From CALJXB01 sp965225935 (GTDB taxonomy: Bacteria > Pseudomonadota > Alphaproteobacteria > Kiloniellales > JAKSDN01): a DNA stretch of 64,000 nucleotides. The position numbers and the translations under genes are program-made. Positions 8,629 to 16,709 of this stretch are shown here, piece by piece. Where the stretch lies: positions 496,001 through 560,000 of the forward strand of contig CBDDCC010000024.1 of the NCBI GenBank assembly GCA_965225935.1, written 5' to 3'. Numbering within the stretch: position 1 is the stretch's first letter; every line of letters starts with the position of its first letter. The notes beneath the pieces were generated by a model that was given only the letters and a program-made list of their open reading frames with translations, was not told where the DNA came from and ran no database searches.

Positions 8629-9537
8629 TTAGGCGTCGGCCATGAAGCGGCCCGTCGCGGCCTGGTCCAGAGCCCAGGTCCGAAAGGCGGCGATCTTGGG
8701 CTGATCGGCGGCACTCTCGGGGCAGACCAGGTGCCAGCCCACCTCCTTCCGCACCGTGAGGTCGAACGGGGCGACCAGGCGGCCGGCGTCCAGGTCTCGG
8801 GCCACGTACTCGCGATTGGCGGCGGCGATCCCCAGGCCGTCCTGGGCCGCCTGCAGGGTCAGGAGGCAGCTGTCGAAGCGCAGGCCCCGCTCGGGGTCGA
8901 CATTCGATGCGCCGGCCGCGTCGAGCCAGATGGACCAGTTCTCGTCGCAGGTGTCCGAGTGCAGCAGCGTGAACCGTTCAAGATCCTCAGGCTCCTGCAG
9001 CTCTTCCCGCCCCTCCAGGAGCGCGGGGCTGCACACCGGGATCAGCTCCTCGTCGAACAGTCGGCAGCACTCGAGGCCCGGCCAATCGCCGCCGCCGAAA
9101 CGGATCGCCGCGTCGTAGTGTTCCCGGGTGAAGTCGACCGCCCGGTAGGTCGTGGACAGCCGCATGGCCACGTCGCCGTGCGCGCTCTGGAAATCGGCCA
9201 GGCGCGGCATGAGCCAGCGCACCGCGAAGGTCGGCAGCAGGCTCAGGCTGAGGACATTCGATCCCTCCGTCTGAGCCACCCTGGCCGTCACGTCGGCGAC
9301 GGACTCGAGGGCCCGGCGGACCTCGGGGACCAGGTCGAGCCCCTGTTCTGTCAGAAGCAGCTTGTTGTTCTTCCGATGGAACAGGCTGATGCCCAGCCGT
9401 TCCTCGAGAATCTTGATGCGATGGCTGACGGCTGCCGGGGTGACATGCAGCTCCTCGGCGGCCCGGGTGAAGCTTAGCACGCGCGATGCAACTTCGAACG
9501 ACTGCAGCGCGTCGAGCGGCGGAAGTCTCCGGTTCAC
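8629..9537 (-). CDS. LysR-family transcriptional regulator (GcvA-like)
   Basis: This is a 302-residue LysR protein. The winged helix-turn-helix covers about residues 8-66 (LQSFEVASRVLSFTRAAEEL, HVTPAAVSHRIKILEERLG), followed by the linker helix and a periplasmic-binding-like effector domain. The start chosen is a GTG at 9537, nine bases downstream of GAGGAG and giving MNRRLPPLDALQ, the usual GcvA-type beginning. The longer frame to 9621 has no support. It is divergent from the oxygenase/DMT operon starting near 9598 and probably controls it. The roughly 60-bp gap would hold both promoters and the LysR box. Confidence 0.88.
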   Translation of the reverse strand: MNRRLPPLDALQSFEVASRVLSFTRAAEELHVTPAAVSHRIKILEERLGISLFHRKNNKLLLTEQGLDLVPEVRRALESVADVTARVAQTEGSNVLSLSLLPTFAVRWLMPRLADFQSAHGDVAMRLSTTYRAVDFTREHYDAAIRFGGGDWPGLECCRLFDEELIPVCSPALLEGREELQEPEDLERFTLLHSDTCDENWSIWLDAAGASNVDPERGLRFDSCLLTLQAAQDGLGIAAANREYVARDLDAGRLVAPFDLTVRKEVGWHLVCPESAADQPKIAAFRTWALDQAATGRFMADA

Positions 9538-9597
9538 GTTCCAGCTCTCCTCAAATTTTTCTTCGCCGCACGTCAAAATAGATTCGTTTGAGCGGCG

Positions 9598-10467
9598 TTG
9601 GCTACCCCAGCATCCTACCACCTTCTGGTGGAATCAGGCATACCAACTGAGGGTGGCGCGTTGCTGGCTGCGGCCACAGAGACACTCATACGGCGCTGCG
9701 ATGGGCTCGGCGTTTCCGAGTGCTACACGCGAGAGGAGATCGTCGGCGGCCCAACCTATTGGAAAATCGGGGATCTGGGCGCCATCCAGTTCGCGCACCA
9801 ATACGATCAGGAGCTGTTGTCGATCATCTTGCGCAAGGCGACCGAACTGAAGGACTCGATGGCCATAAAGCGCCATCTGAACCTGAAGTACATCAGGGGC
9901 GCGCAGCGCTATATCCCGGAAATCAACGAGCTCATACACGACCGGGCTCGGCTCGAGCGGCTGAGAAGGCTCACCGACATCAGGCTCGAGCCCTATCCGA
10001 TCTCCGTCATTTCCTCGACGGTCACCTTCATGGGCCCACAGGACAATGACGGCACGATCGACTGGCATTGCGACGGCGTCCCGGTCACCGAGCTCATCCC
10101 GCTGGCAATGATCGACCTCGAGGGCGGCGAGGTCGAGATCTACCGCGGCAACTCGGAAGTCGGCTTGTCGCTGCTCGAGGAAGGCCGAGAGATCTCTCAG
10201 ACCGACGTGATCAAGATCGGACACCGGCTCGGATACAGCACCCTCGCCCAGTTCCTGCGCGTACTCCATAGGACCGCGCCCATACACAAGGGCTACCGGG
10301 TGACGCTGAACGTCAATCTCCGGTCTCAGGACAAGCCCTACGTGGACGACAACAACCTCGTCTATCTGGGCGCCGACAACCCGGACGGCGAGTGGCATTC
10401 GGAATACATAACGGATATCCGGACCCGCCAGCTTCCAGCATACAAAGCGGCGATGCAGGTTGCGTGA
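9598..10467 (+). CDS. Putative Fe(II)/2-oxoglutarate-dependent oxygenase
   Basis: The protein is up to 289 residues long. The core has the jelly-roll signature of 2OG oxygenases: a WHCDG motif with His157 and Asp159, then His224 in VLHRTAPIHKGYRV, with Arg234 ten residues further on as the expected 2OG carboxylate anchor. The first 130 residues are helical and of unknown role. The substrate is not identifiable. The gene has a weak start: TTG at 9598 gives the longest frame, while GTG 9628 or TTG 9661 (with GAGGGTGG just upstream) are alternatives. Its stop overlaps the ATG of the DMT exporter by one base (TGATG), so the two are translationally coupled. A hydroxylated amino acid or similar product exported by the partner is a plausible inference. 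Confidence 0.65.
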   Translation: MATPASYHLLVESGIPTEGGALLAAATETLIRRCDGLGVSECYTREEIVGGPTYWKIGDLGAIQFAHQYDQELLSIILRKATELKDSMAIKRHLNLKYIRGAQRYIPEINELIHDRARLERLRRLTDIRLEPYPISVISSTVTFMGPQDNDGTIDWHCDGVPVTELIPLAMIDLEGGEVEIYRGNSEVGLSLLEEGREISQTDVIKIGHRLGYSTLAQFLRVLHRTAPIHKGYRVTLNVNLRSQDKPYVDDNNLVYLGADNPDGEWHSEYITDIRTRQLPAYKAAMQVA

Positions 10468-11378
10468 TGGTGCCTGGCCTGGCATTCGCCCTGGTCGCCG
10501 TGGCGCTCTGGTCGACCAACGCGGTGGCAGCGAAGGTCGTGCTGGCCGAGGCATCGGTGACCCAGGTGCTCGCGCTCCAGTTCTCCGGCGCTGCGGCGAC
10601 CCTGCTCGTCATGCATCTGGCCCTGGGTCCGGGACGGAAGGCGCCGGACCTGCGCAACCCGCGGCTCGTCGCTCTGGGCTTCATCGGGATCGTCGGAACC
10701 ATCTCCTTTCAGTATCTGGCGTTCCGCTACTCGCCGATCGTCGAGGCCAACATCATCGCCTACGGATGGCCGCTCTACGCGGCCATCTGGTGGGCTGCCA
10801 TGCGCCGCTCCATCGACGGCATCTGGTTCGTGGCCTGCGCGCTCGTCGGTTTTGCCGGCGTGGTGCTCATCATCGCGAACGGCCGCGCCTTCTCCTATTC
10901 GAGCGCGTTCCTGGCCGGCTATCTCTTCGCGCTGGCGTCGTCCTTCTGCATGGCTTTCTATACGCTCGCAGCGGCGCGGACTCGCAATCCGGGCCCGGCG
11001 GCCATCCTGCCGGCGATTCTGGCCGGGTCCGCGGTGACGCTGGCCATGGCGTTCAGCGGCGATGCGCCCTGGCCGTCGTTTTCCTACCTGCTTGTCGGGG
11101 CCTATATCGGCATCGGGCCGATGGCGCTCGGCTACTATCTGTGGATGAGAGCCGCATCGGTCGGCAATCCGGCCAGCCTCGCCCAGATCGGATTCCTCAC
11201 GCCGCTGCTGTCGACCCTCTGGCTTCTGCTGGCGGGTGAAACAATGGGCCGAATGGCCTTCGTGGGGGGCGTTTGCGTCATTGGCGGAAGTATCGCGGCC
11301 GTTCTTCTGGAGCGAGCCAGCCGCCAGCGTCAGGCGGGTTCGGCGCGGCCTCAGGGGCTGCGCCATTCCCGCTCGTAA
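10467..11378 (+). CDS. DMT-superfamily (EamA) exporter
   Basis: This 303-residue protein has ten hydrophobic segments in two EamA repeats, the second beginning near SYLLVGAYIGIGPMALGYYLW. EamA proteins export amino acids, metabolites or drugs. The ATG at 10467 shares its A with the TGA of the preceding oxygenase gene, a clear case of coupled translation, so the pair is expected to act on one compound. A longer frame upstream overlaps the oxygenase and is ignored. The divergent LysR gene is the likely regulator. Confidence 0.85.
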   Translation: MVPGLAFALVAVALWSTNAVAAKVVLAEASVTQVLALQFSGAAATLLVMHLALGPGRKAPDLRNPRLVALGFIGIVGTISFQYLAFRYSPIVEANIIAYGWPLYAAIWWAAMRRSIDGIWFVACALVGFAGVVLIIANGRAFSYSSAFLAGYLFALASSFCMAFYTLAAARTRNPGPAAILPAILAGSAVTLAMAFSGDAPWPSFSYLLVGAYIGIGPMALGYYLWMRAASVGNPASLAQIGFLTPLLSTLWLLLAGETMGRMAFVGGVCVIGGSIAAVLLERASRQRQAGSARPQGLRHSRS

Positions 11379-11403
11379 GTCATTTAGGGCAAGGGAGGAG
11401 ACC

Positions 11404-11598
11404 ATGTCGAGAAACCGGTTGAAGACCGCTCGCGCGATCAAGGCGTGCCTGCAGTATCTCCAGGTAGATGCCAGGGAGGCACACTTGATGACCGTTTCCG
11501 ATTCGATCGATTTGTTGATAGCGGACCTGGATGAAGTCATTGGCCTGGAGGCGAACGCCGACCAGGGGATTTTGCCGGGATGGCTCAACCAATCCTGA
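11404..11598 (+). CDS. Small protein of unknown function (64 aa)
   Basis: The ATG at 11404 follows a strong GGGAGGAG site six bases upstream, and the gene starts only 25 bp after the DMT exporter. The product is helical and charged (RLKTARAIKACLQYLQVDAREAH, then SIDLLIADLDEVIG), without a signal or membrane segment. I do not recognise the family. The spacing suggests co-transcription with the following small gene at 11628, perhaps as the tail of the oxygenase/exporter operon. Confidence 0.55.
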   Translation: MSRNRLKTARAIKACLQYLQVDAREAHLMTVSDSIDLLIADLDEVIGLEANADQGILPGWLNQS

Positions 11599-11627
11599 AA
11601 GGGCCTGCCACCGCAGGATAGGAGGGA

Positions 11628-11840
11628 ATGGCAGAGGAGAAATACATTCTGCAGGCCGCGGCTTTGCTGATGGGCGTCTACGGCGAAGGTGCGGTGGACT
11701 ATGCGACCGCCCGCATGGAAGAGCTCAAGGACGAGCGCAGGTCCGCCGAGCTGGAAACCTGGGCGCAGATTACGTTCAAGCTCCGCGAGCTCTCGTACCT
11801 GTCGATGTGGCAAGACGCTGACAAGAACCGCGAGGTGTGA
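11628..11840 (+). CDS. Small protein of unknown function (70 aa)
   Basis: The ATG at 11628 is preceded almost directly by AGGAGGGA, a strong ribosome-binding site. The product is a single helical, acidic domain (LLMGVYGEGAVDYATARMEEL, ETWAQITFKLREL) with no membrane segment. It resembles the many small uncharacterised proteins of alphaproteobacteria, but I cannot name the family. It lies 29 bp after the other small gene. Confidence 0.55.
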   Translation: MAEEKYILQAAALLMGVYGEGAVDYATARMEELKDERRSAELETWAQITFKLRELSYLSMWQDADKNREV

Positions 11841-12109
11841 CTGTGCCGGCCTAGCGGTCTGTTCGCGGACATGAGGCGCAGCCCCAGGTGCCGCACGCTG
11901 CTGGCCGCTTACCGCGCGAGCGCCTGAGCCGGCGGGCGCGGCTGTCTTCGGGTCCTCGGCACAAGACCTGCCCCGCCGTCCCCCCTGAAACAATCGAAAC
12001 GCTCTTCGGCCCGGCCGGACATCGTTCTGAAAAGACGGGCACCCACCTTCCCTTTGGCTCCGCAATCCCCGGCGGCGAGCATGCCGCCTTCAGCCAAAGG
12101 AGGCCCGAT

Positions 12110-12889
12110 ATGTTGAAGCGTAGTCTGAGCCTTTTCGCCGTGATCGCCGGTCTTTCCCTGGGCGCCGCCGGCGCATCCCGCGCGGTCGAGAGCGCGTCCG
12201 CCCAGGTCCCAGAGATCGATTGGGACACCTCCCTCGTCCATTTTCAGTTCGACGCCGACAAGTTCATCGGCCAGCGCTTCACCGCGAAGTGCCCGGAACT
12301 GACGCGGGGCGACCTCGACAGCACGGTCTACGGCACGGATGTCTATCCGAGCGACAATACCATCTGCGTCGCAGCGCTCCATGCCGGCAAGATCGACAAG
12401 GCCGGCGGCGCCGTGACGGTGCAGCTGAACCCGGGCGCCGAGGCCTATAGCGGCAGCAGCCGCAACGGCGTTGAGACGGCCGACCTGCCGGCGACCCCGC
12501 GCAGCTTCGTCTTCGTTGACGAGACCAGCGCCGCGGCGGCTGACCAGGTGCGCCTGGACTACATCCCCCGCCTCGAATGGGACACCAAGTTCACCGCCAC
12601 GGGTTTCGCCCACAAGCAGCTGCTTGGCCAGCGCTTCACCTTCAAGTGCCCGGCCGCCCCCAGCGACATGCGGCCCCGCCGGGTGGTCGGCACCGACTCC
12701 TATGACTTCAAGGCCATCGTCTGCCGCGCGGCGGTCCATGCCGGCGCGATCACCACGGACGGCGGCTTCGTCAACGTGCAGATGGATCCGGGCAAGAAGA
12801 AGCTGGTCGGCTCGATCCGCAACGGCATCGAGACCAAGAACGGCCAGAGCGCCTTCCGCACGATCTCCTTCGTCGACGGCCAGGCGTGA
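12110..12889 (+). CDS. Secreted protein with two LCCL domains
   Basis: This 259-residue protein starts at an ATG with a perfect AAAGGAGG site. The signal peptide covers about residues 1-25 (LSLFAVIAGLSLGAAGASRA). Two repeats follow, each introduced by an IDWDT or LEWDT stretch and then an LCCL module: VYGTDVYPSDNTICVAALHAG near 75-95 with AYSGSSRNGVET, and VVGTDSYDFKAIVCRAAVHAG near 190-212 with KLVGSIRNGIET. Each repeat keeps its cysteines (CPEL..TIC and CPAA..IVC). LCCL domains are best known from eukaryotic extracellular proteins, where they bind lipids or carbohydrates. The bacterial role is unknown. It stands alone. Confidence 0.78.
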   Translation: MLKRSLSLFAVIAGLSLGAAGASRAVESASAQVPEIDWDTSLVHFQFDADKFIGQRFTAKCPELTRGDLDSTVYGTDVYPSDNTICVAALHAGKIDKAGGAVTVQLNPGAEAYSGSSRNGVETADLPATPRSFVFVDETSAAAADQVRLDYIPRLEWDTKFTATGFAHKQLLGQRFTFKCPAAPSDMRPRRVVGTDSYDFKAIVCRAAVHAGAITTDGGFVNVQMDPGKKKLVGSIRNGIETKNGQSAFRTISFVDGQA

Positions 12890-12925
12890 TCCGAAGTTCC
12901 AGCCGCCACGACAACCGAAAACCCC

Positions 12926-12949
12926 CGGCCCGGACCTGGCTCCGGGCCG
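12926..12949 (+). terminator. Possible terminator hairpin after the LCCL gene
   Basis: GGCCCGGA and TCCGGGCC form an 8-9 bp G/C stem with a 6-base loop, 37 bases after the LCCL stop. No clear T-run follows, so termination efficiency is uncertain. Confidence 0.4.
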
Positions 12950-13302
12950 AGGGCTTTGGCCTGTCCCGCGGCGCAGGTCCGCGAGGTGCCTGGACGACGA
13001 TTGGCTATCGCCAGAAATCGCAGGTTCTTGATCTAGTGGCGTTCGACCATCCCCTCGTCGGCGGGCTGCCGAGGAGGTTGCATAGCTTGCCGCACATGCC
13101 GAACGGCGCTGCGCCAACCCTGCCGGCACGGTCGCCGGTCTCGAGAGTGATCGGTGCCTCAAGGCCTTAAAAGGGGCCCTCCACCCTACGAACACATCGG
13201 CCGTGCCTGGACGAAAGAGCCCGAAGCATTCTGGCTCAATCCGGTCCATCAATTGCCGGGACCAAAAGCCTTGGGTCCCGCCCCTCGGATCGGCGGATCC
13301 GT

Positions 13303-13465
13303 CCCGGCGAGCGGTCGAAGGTGTTCAGCCTCGTACGGATCGCGAGCGCCCGCCCGCCCGGGTGCCGGACACCGAACGAGTGGCCGCCCGGCGGCAACGT
13401 TTATTGCGTTTTCGTGACAGCATCGGGGCCTCTCCGCCGCTTGCCGGACCGCTTGGCCCGGGCCC
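13303..13465 (+). repeat. Dispersed repeat, copy 1a
   Basis: This stretch is closely similar to 19244-19415. Shared blocks include GAGTGGCCGCCCGGCGGCAA and GACAGCATCGGGGCCTC, with only scattered substitutions. Similarity breaks off at about 13465 and resumes at 13755, on the other side of the amphi-Trp gene. No intact protein is encoded. Function unknown. Confidence 0.7.
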
Positions 13466-13507
13466 GGCGGACGAGGCCCCGTCAAAATCTGGCCGTGCGG
13501 CGGGGCG

Positions 13508-13729
13508 TCAGGCCTGCCACTTGATCTGGAACTCGAGCTCCTGGGCGCCGTCCTCGCGCTCGTGCTCGATGTTGAAGATGGCGCGGTCGGGGACGTAGAT
13601 CCGCTCGCCGGCCACCTGGATCTCGAAGTTCTCGCCGGTTTCGAGGCAGTCGGCGAGACGGCGCAGCTTGGCAACGAAATCAGCGGTGGGATAGCCCTTC
13701 TCGATGTCGCGGTCGGGGGTGGCAGACAT
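13508..13729 (-). CDS. Amphi-Trp domain protein
   Basis: The 73-residue product contains the whole amphi-Trp domain, a small domain of unknown role named for its amphipathic strands and conserved tryptophan: FVAKLRRLADCLETGENFEI, then VAGERIYVP and the terminal EHEREDGAQELEFQIKW. The start at 13729 has AAGGAG nine bases upstream. The gene sits between two halves of a dispersed repeat (13303-13465 and 13755-13815), as though it had been inserted into it. Confidence 0.8.
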   Translation of the reverse strand: MSATPDRDIEKGYPTADFVAKLRRLADCLETGENFEIQVAGERIYVPDRAIFNIEHEREDGAQELEFQIKWQA

Positions 13730-13754
13730 GGCTTTCAGCTCCTTGCTGGGGTGG

Positions 13755-13815
13755 CCGCTTGCCGCCCGCTTGGCCGGCCCGGCCGTGGCAGGGGCAAGCT
13801 ACGTCTCAGACCTTG
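13755..13815 (+). repeat. Dispersed repeat, copy 1b
   Basis: CCGCTTGCCGCCCGCTTG here and the following GGCAGGGGCAAGCTACG match 19378-19425. The first part also repeats 13437-13458, so the amphi-Trp gene is flanked by about 22 bp of direct repeat. Confidence 0.65.
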
Positions 13816-13997
13816 TGAAAGCGTTAGCGTCTGGCCGGCTGGACGGCAGCGGCCCAGGCGCGGACCGCCCAGGGCACGGCGAGAGGCCGCAGAGGCCCCC
13901 GATCCGATGTTGCCGATGCTCGATCCGGCACTAGATTAGTGCAGATGCGGTCGGGTCGAGAGCAGCCCACGACGACAGACAAGGAGGACGGGACGCC

Positions 13998-14594
13998 GTG
14001 CTAGGGCGGTGCAATTGGTGGAAATCCAAGCGTCCGGCCGCCGCGGCGCTCATTGGCGCTCTGGTGACCGGCTGCTCGTCGGGATCGCAGCTTCCCATGA
14101 GCACGGTCTCGAACTTCGAGGTCGGGCGCTATCTCGGCCAATGGCATCAGGTGGCGGCGATCCCTGCCTGGTTCCAGAAGGAGTGCGTGGCGAACACGCT
14201 GGCGGACTACGCGAAAGGGGAGGATGGTCTGATCGAGGTCGTGAACGCCTGCGACACGGCCGACGGCTCGCGCAAGACAGCGGAGGCCCGGGCGCGGTTC
14301 CTGACGAGACCTTCCAACGGCAAGCTGGAGGTGACCTTCGTCGAAGTGGCGGGGTTCTGGGTGTGGCTGGCGGCCGGCGACTACTGGATCATCGGCCTCG
14401 ACCCCGACTATCGATGGGCCGTCGTGGGGCAGCCATCCCGAGAATTCGCCTGGGTCTTGGCCCGCTCTCGCTCGCTGGACGTCCCGACGCTCAGGATGAT
14501 CGGCGATATCCTGGAGGATGCGGCCTACGACAGTTGCGCACTTGTCCTGACCGCGCCGGACCGGCAGGGTCGGCTCTGCGACGTGGCGCGGTGA
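13998..14594 (+). CDS. blc: Outer-membrane lipocalin (Blc-like lipoprotein)
   Basis: This 198-residue protein starts with GTG and has AAGGAGG ten bases upstream. A lipobox LVTGC at residues 22-26 predicts lipid attachment at Cys26. The lipocalin GxW motif follows (LGQWHQVAAIPAWFQ, Gly47 and Trp49), then the barrel strands and DYWIIGLDPDYRWAVVG, typical of bacterial Blc. Such proteins bind lysophospholipids or other lipids at the outer membrane under envelope stress. The stop overlaps the GTG start of the cyclase gene by four bases, so the two are translationally coupled. This is an unusual partnership for Blc. Confidence 0.85.
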   Translation: MLGRCNWWKSKRPAAAALIGALVTGCSSGSQLPMSTVSNFEVGRYLGQWHQVAAIPAWFQKECVANTLADYAKGEDGLIEVVNACDTADGSRKTAEARARFLTRPSNGKLEVTFVEVAGFWVWLAAGDYWIIGLDPDYRWAVVGQPSREFAWVLARSRSLDVPTLRMIGDILEDAAYDSCALVLTAPDRQGRLCDVAR

Positions 14595-15793
14595 GCAGGT
14601 CTCGAAAAGTATCTCACGCAACCGTCAACGGGGCCGCGAAACCAGCGAGAAAGGCAAGCCTGTTGCCAAAGCCCGATCCAGGAGTCGACCTCGAAACCGC
14701 TGCCGTCATCGACGCCGCCGCGGAGAGCATCTTGGTGACGACCGGCGATCTCGATGCGCCTGGCCCCACCATCGTCTACGTGAACCCGGCGTTCGAAAGG
14801 ATGACTGGCTGGTCCCGGGCCGAGGCGCTTGGCAAGTCGCCCCGGATCCTGCAGGGCCCGGAGACCGACCTCCGGATCTTCGCCGATCTGAGGGCCAAGC
14901 TTCGCGAGAACCGGATCTGGGAGGGCCGCGCCCTCAACTACCGGAAGGACGGCTCCAAGTTCTGGATGGAGTGGTCGATCGTGCCGCTCAGGAACGAACA
15001 GGGGGAGGCCCATCGATATGTTGCCGTACAGCGTGACGTCTCGGCCCGCATAGAGGCCGAGCGGCGCCTTCAGGAGGCCCAGGCGGCCGAGCATGCGGCC
15101 AAACGGGCCCGCGCCAATCTCGCCCGCTACTTTCCGCCGAGCCTCGTCGAGACCCTGGCGGCAAAGGATCAGCCGCTCGGTCCGGTGAGACGGCAGAACC
15201 TGGCCGTGCTCTTTGCCGATGTCGTCGGCTTTACGAGGCTTTCCGAAACGCTCGAGCCGGAGCTGGTGATGGAGCTCCTGCGCGACATTCACGGCTGGAT
15301 GCAGAAGGCGATCTTCCGCTGCGGCGGCTCGATCGAGGGCTACATAGGCGACGCCGTCCTGGCCATCTTTGGGTTTCCCGAGGCTGGAGCGAAGGATGCC
15401 AGCAACGCGCTTTCCTGCGCCTATGAACTGCTCACGGCGGGGCAGGACTGGAACCGCGCGAGAGCCCGGAAGGGCCTGCCCCCCATCAAGATCGGAGTCG
15501 GCCTGCACTATGGGCCGGTGGTTCTCGGTGATGTGGGCACCGAGGAGTACGTCGAGTTCACCGTGATCGGCGACACCGTGAACACCGCGAGCCGCCTACA
15601 GGGCGCGACGCGCACCCTCCAGTGCGATCTCGTCGTGGGCCAAGAGCTGGTGGACGCGGTCTCGGACGAGAATCAGGGCGATGCCGCGACAGGCCTGTTG
15701 CGGCGACTGGAGCCACATGGCGACTGGGCCATACGCGGGCGCACGCAGGCGGTCGGGATCTGGACTCTGAGCCTGGCGCCGGAGGGTCCGTGA
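14591..15793 (+). CDS. PAS-domain class III nucleotide cyclase
   Basis: This is a 400-residue cytosolic protein. A PAS domain of LOV-like sequence covers about residues 35-150: NPAFERMTGWSRAEAL, then GKSPRILQGPETD, where the flavin-binding Cys of true LOV domains is Pro84. A helical linker follows, then a class III cyclase domain with metal aspartates Asp210 (FADVVGFT) and Asp254 (GYIGDAVLAIFG) and the VIGDTVNTASRL motif. The purine-binding lysine normally two residues before the IGD motif (DKFIGD) is replaced (EGYIGD), so base specificity or activity may be altered. The GTG start overlaps the stop of the lipocalin gene. Confidence 0.85.
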   Translation: MSRSRKVSHATVNGAAKPARKASLLPKPDPGVDLETAAVIDAAAESILVTTGDLDAPGPTIVYVNPAFERMTGWSRAEALGKSPRILQGPETDLRIFADLRAKLRENRIWEGRALNYRKDGSKFWMEWSIVPLRNEQGEAHRYVAVQRDVSARIEAERRLQEAQAAEHAAKRARANLARYFPPSLVETLAAKDQPLGPVRRQNLAVLFADVVGFTRLSETLEPELVMELLRDIHGWMQKAIFRCGGSIEGYIGDAVLAIFGFPEAGAKDASNALSCAYELLTAGQDWNRARARKGLPPIKIGVGLHYGPVVLGDVGTEEYVEFTVIGDTVNTASRLQGATRTLQCDLVVGQELVDAVSDENQGDAATGLLRRLEPHGDWAIRGRTQAVGIWTLSLAPEGP

Positions 15794-16047
15794 GAGGCCA
15801 ACGGACAGGCGCGTAGCTGGCAACAGTGCCGCCGCAAGGCGGCATGTTCGAGAGCGGACTGTGTGCCAGGGTCCTGCGGGTTTGCCATGGACCTCATTTC
15901 GAGGACCTGGGGAGTTTTGCCGTGGTCGCGGCGCTGCTGGCCGCTGAGGGCGCGGCCGACTAGGATATCCCTATTCTGGATGCCTTCCTCGGACGCTGGA
16001 AAGGTTCGGCGGTCGAGGCCCGGGTCGGGAAGAGCGCAACCGAAGTC

Positions 16048-16272
16048 TCACGAAGCTTGGCTGATCCGGCGGCGCCAGCGTCGAAACGCGATCACCGCCC
16101 AGGTGCCTTCTGCGATCAAAAATGGGTAGGACTGAATGAGAAAGGCGTAGAAGGCTGCGAGCGCGCAGCCGAACGAGAAGACCGCGACGAAGATCGGATC
16201 GCGTTTTTCCAGGGCGTAGCTGGCCACCATGATGACAACGGCGAGAACGCCGAGGGCTTCAATACCGGGCAT
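16048..16272 (-). CDS. Small membrane protein, CBU_0592-like
   Basis: The 74-residue product has two to three hydrophobic helices: ALGVLAVVIMVASYALEK, AVFSFGCALAAFYAFLI and FLIAEGTWAVIAFRRW. This pattern, with YALEKRDP and the AEG(T/V)WAVIA end, matches the CBU_0592-like family of unknown function. The ATG at 16272 has AGGAGGAGG six bases upstream, which rules out the longer frame to 16308. Confidence 0.7.
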   Translation of the reverse strand: MPGIEALGVLAVVIMVASYALEKRDPIFVAVFSFGCALAAFYAFLIQSYPFLIAEGTWAVIAFRRWRRRISQAS

Positions 16273-16709
16273 CGCTTGCCTCCTCCTATTCTCGACCGTC
16301 CATTCCACGCGAGGCCAACACTACGGTCCGACCGCACGAAGTCGGGTTGCTGTGTGTTGGCTTTGATTCTCCAGCATTTCCCGGGCGAGGAGGTACGAGG
16401 ATACCTCCTTATATCGAAACTTCTCCGATCTTCTCCGCGAGGAAGCTGCAAAATGCAGCGGCGACTGATGATGAATCGGGCCATTGAGCCGTTTCCCAGA
16501 CATGACCGCTCCATCGTCGATGCGCATGCGTCCGCATGTGACCGGCCAGCTGTCCTTGGCGGCGAAGGGATGCTGAGCCGACCGACCGGGCTCAAACAGG
16601 AACACGCATCTGCGATGCTCACCCTCCCAAGGTTCCTTCGGCTGGATTACGTTGACCGCTTCAGTGCTGCGGCGTGGCGGTTCCGGTCCCGCGACGCTAA
16701 CCTGACCAT
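16273..16709. other. Intergenic stretch upstream of the membrane cyclase
   Basis: No convincing gene was found. A perfect hairpin, AGGAGGTA and TACCTCCT with a six-base loop, lies at 16388-16409. A 136-codon antisense frame across the area has no recognisable domain or ribosome-binding site. Confidence 0.45.
16388..16409. other. Perfect 8-bp hairpin
   Basis: AGGAGGTA at 16388-16395 pairs with TACCTCCT at 16402-16409 around CGAGGA. No T-run follows on either strand. It could be a regulatory site or RNA structure. Its role is unknown. Confidence 0.4.
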
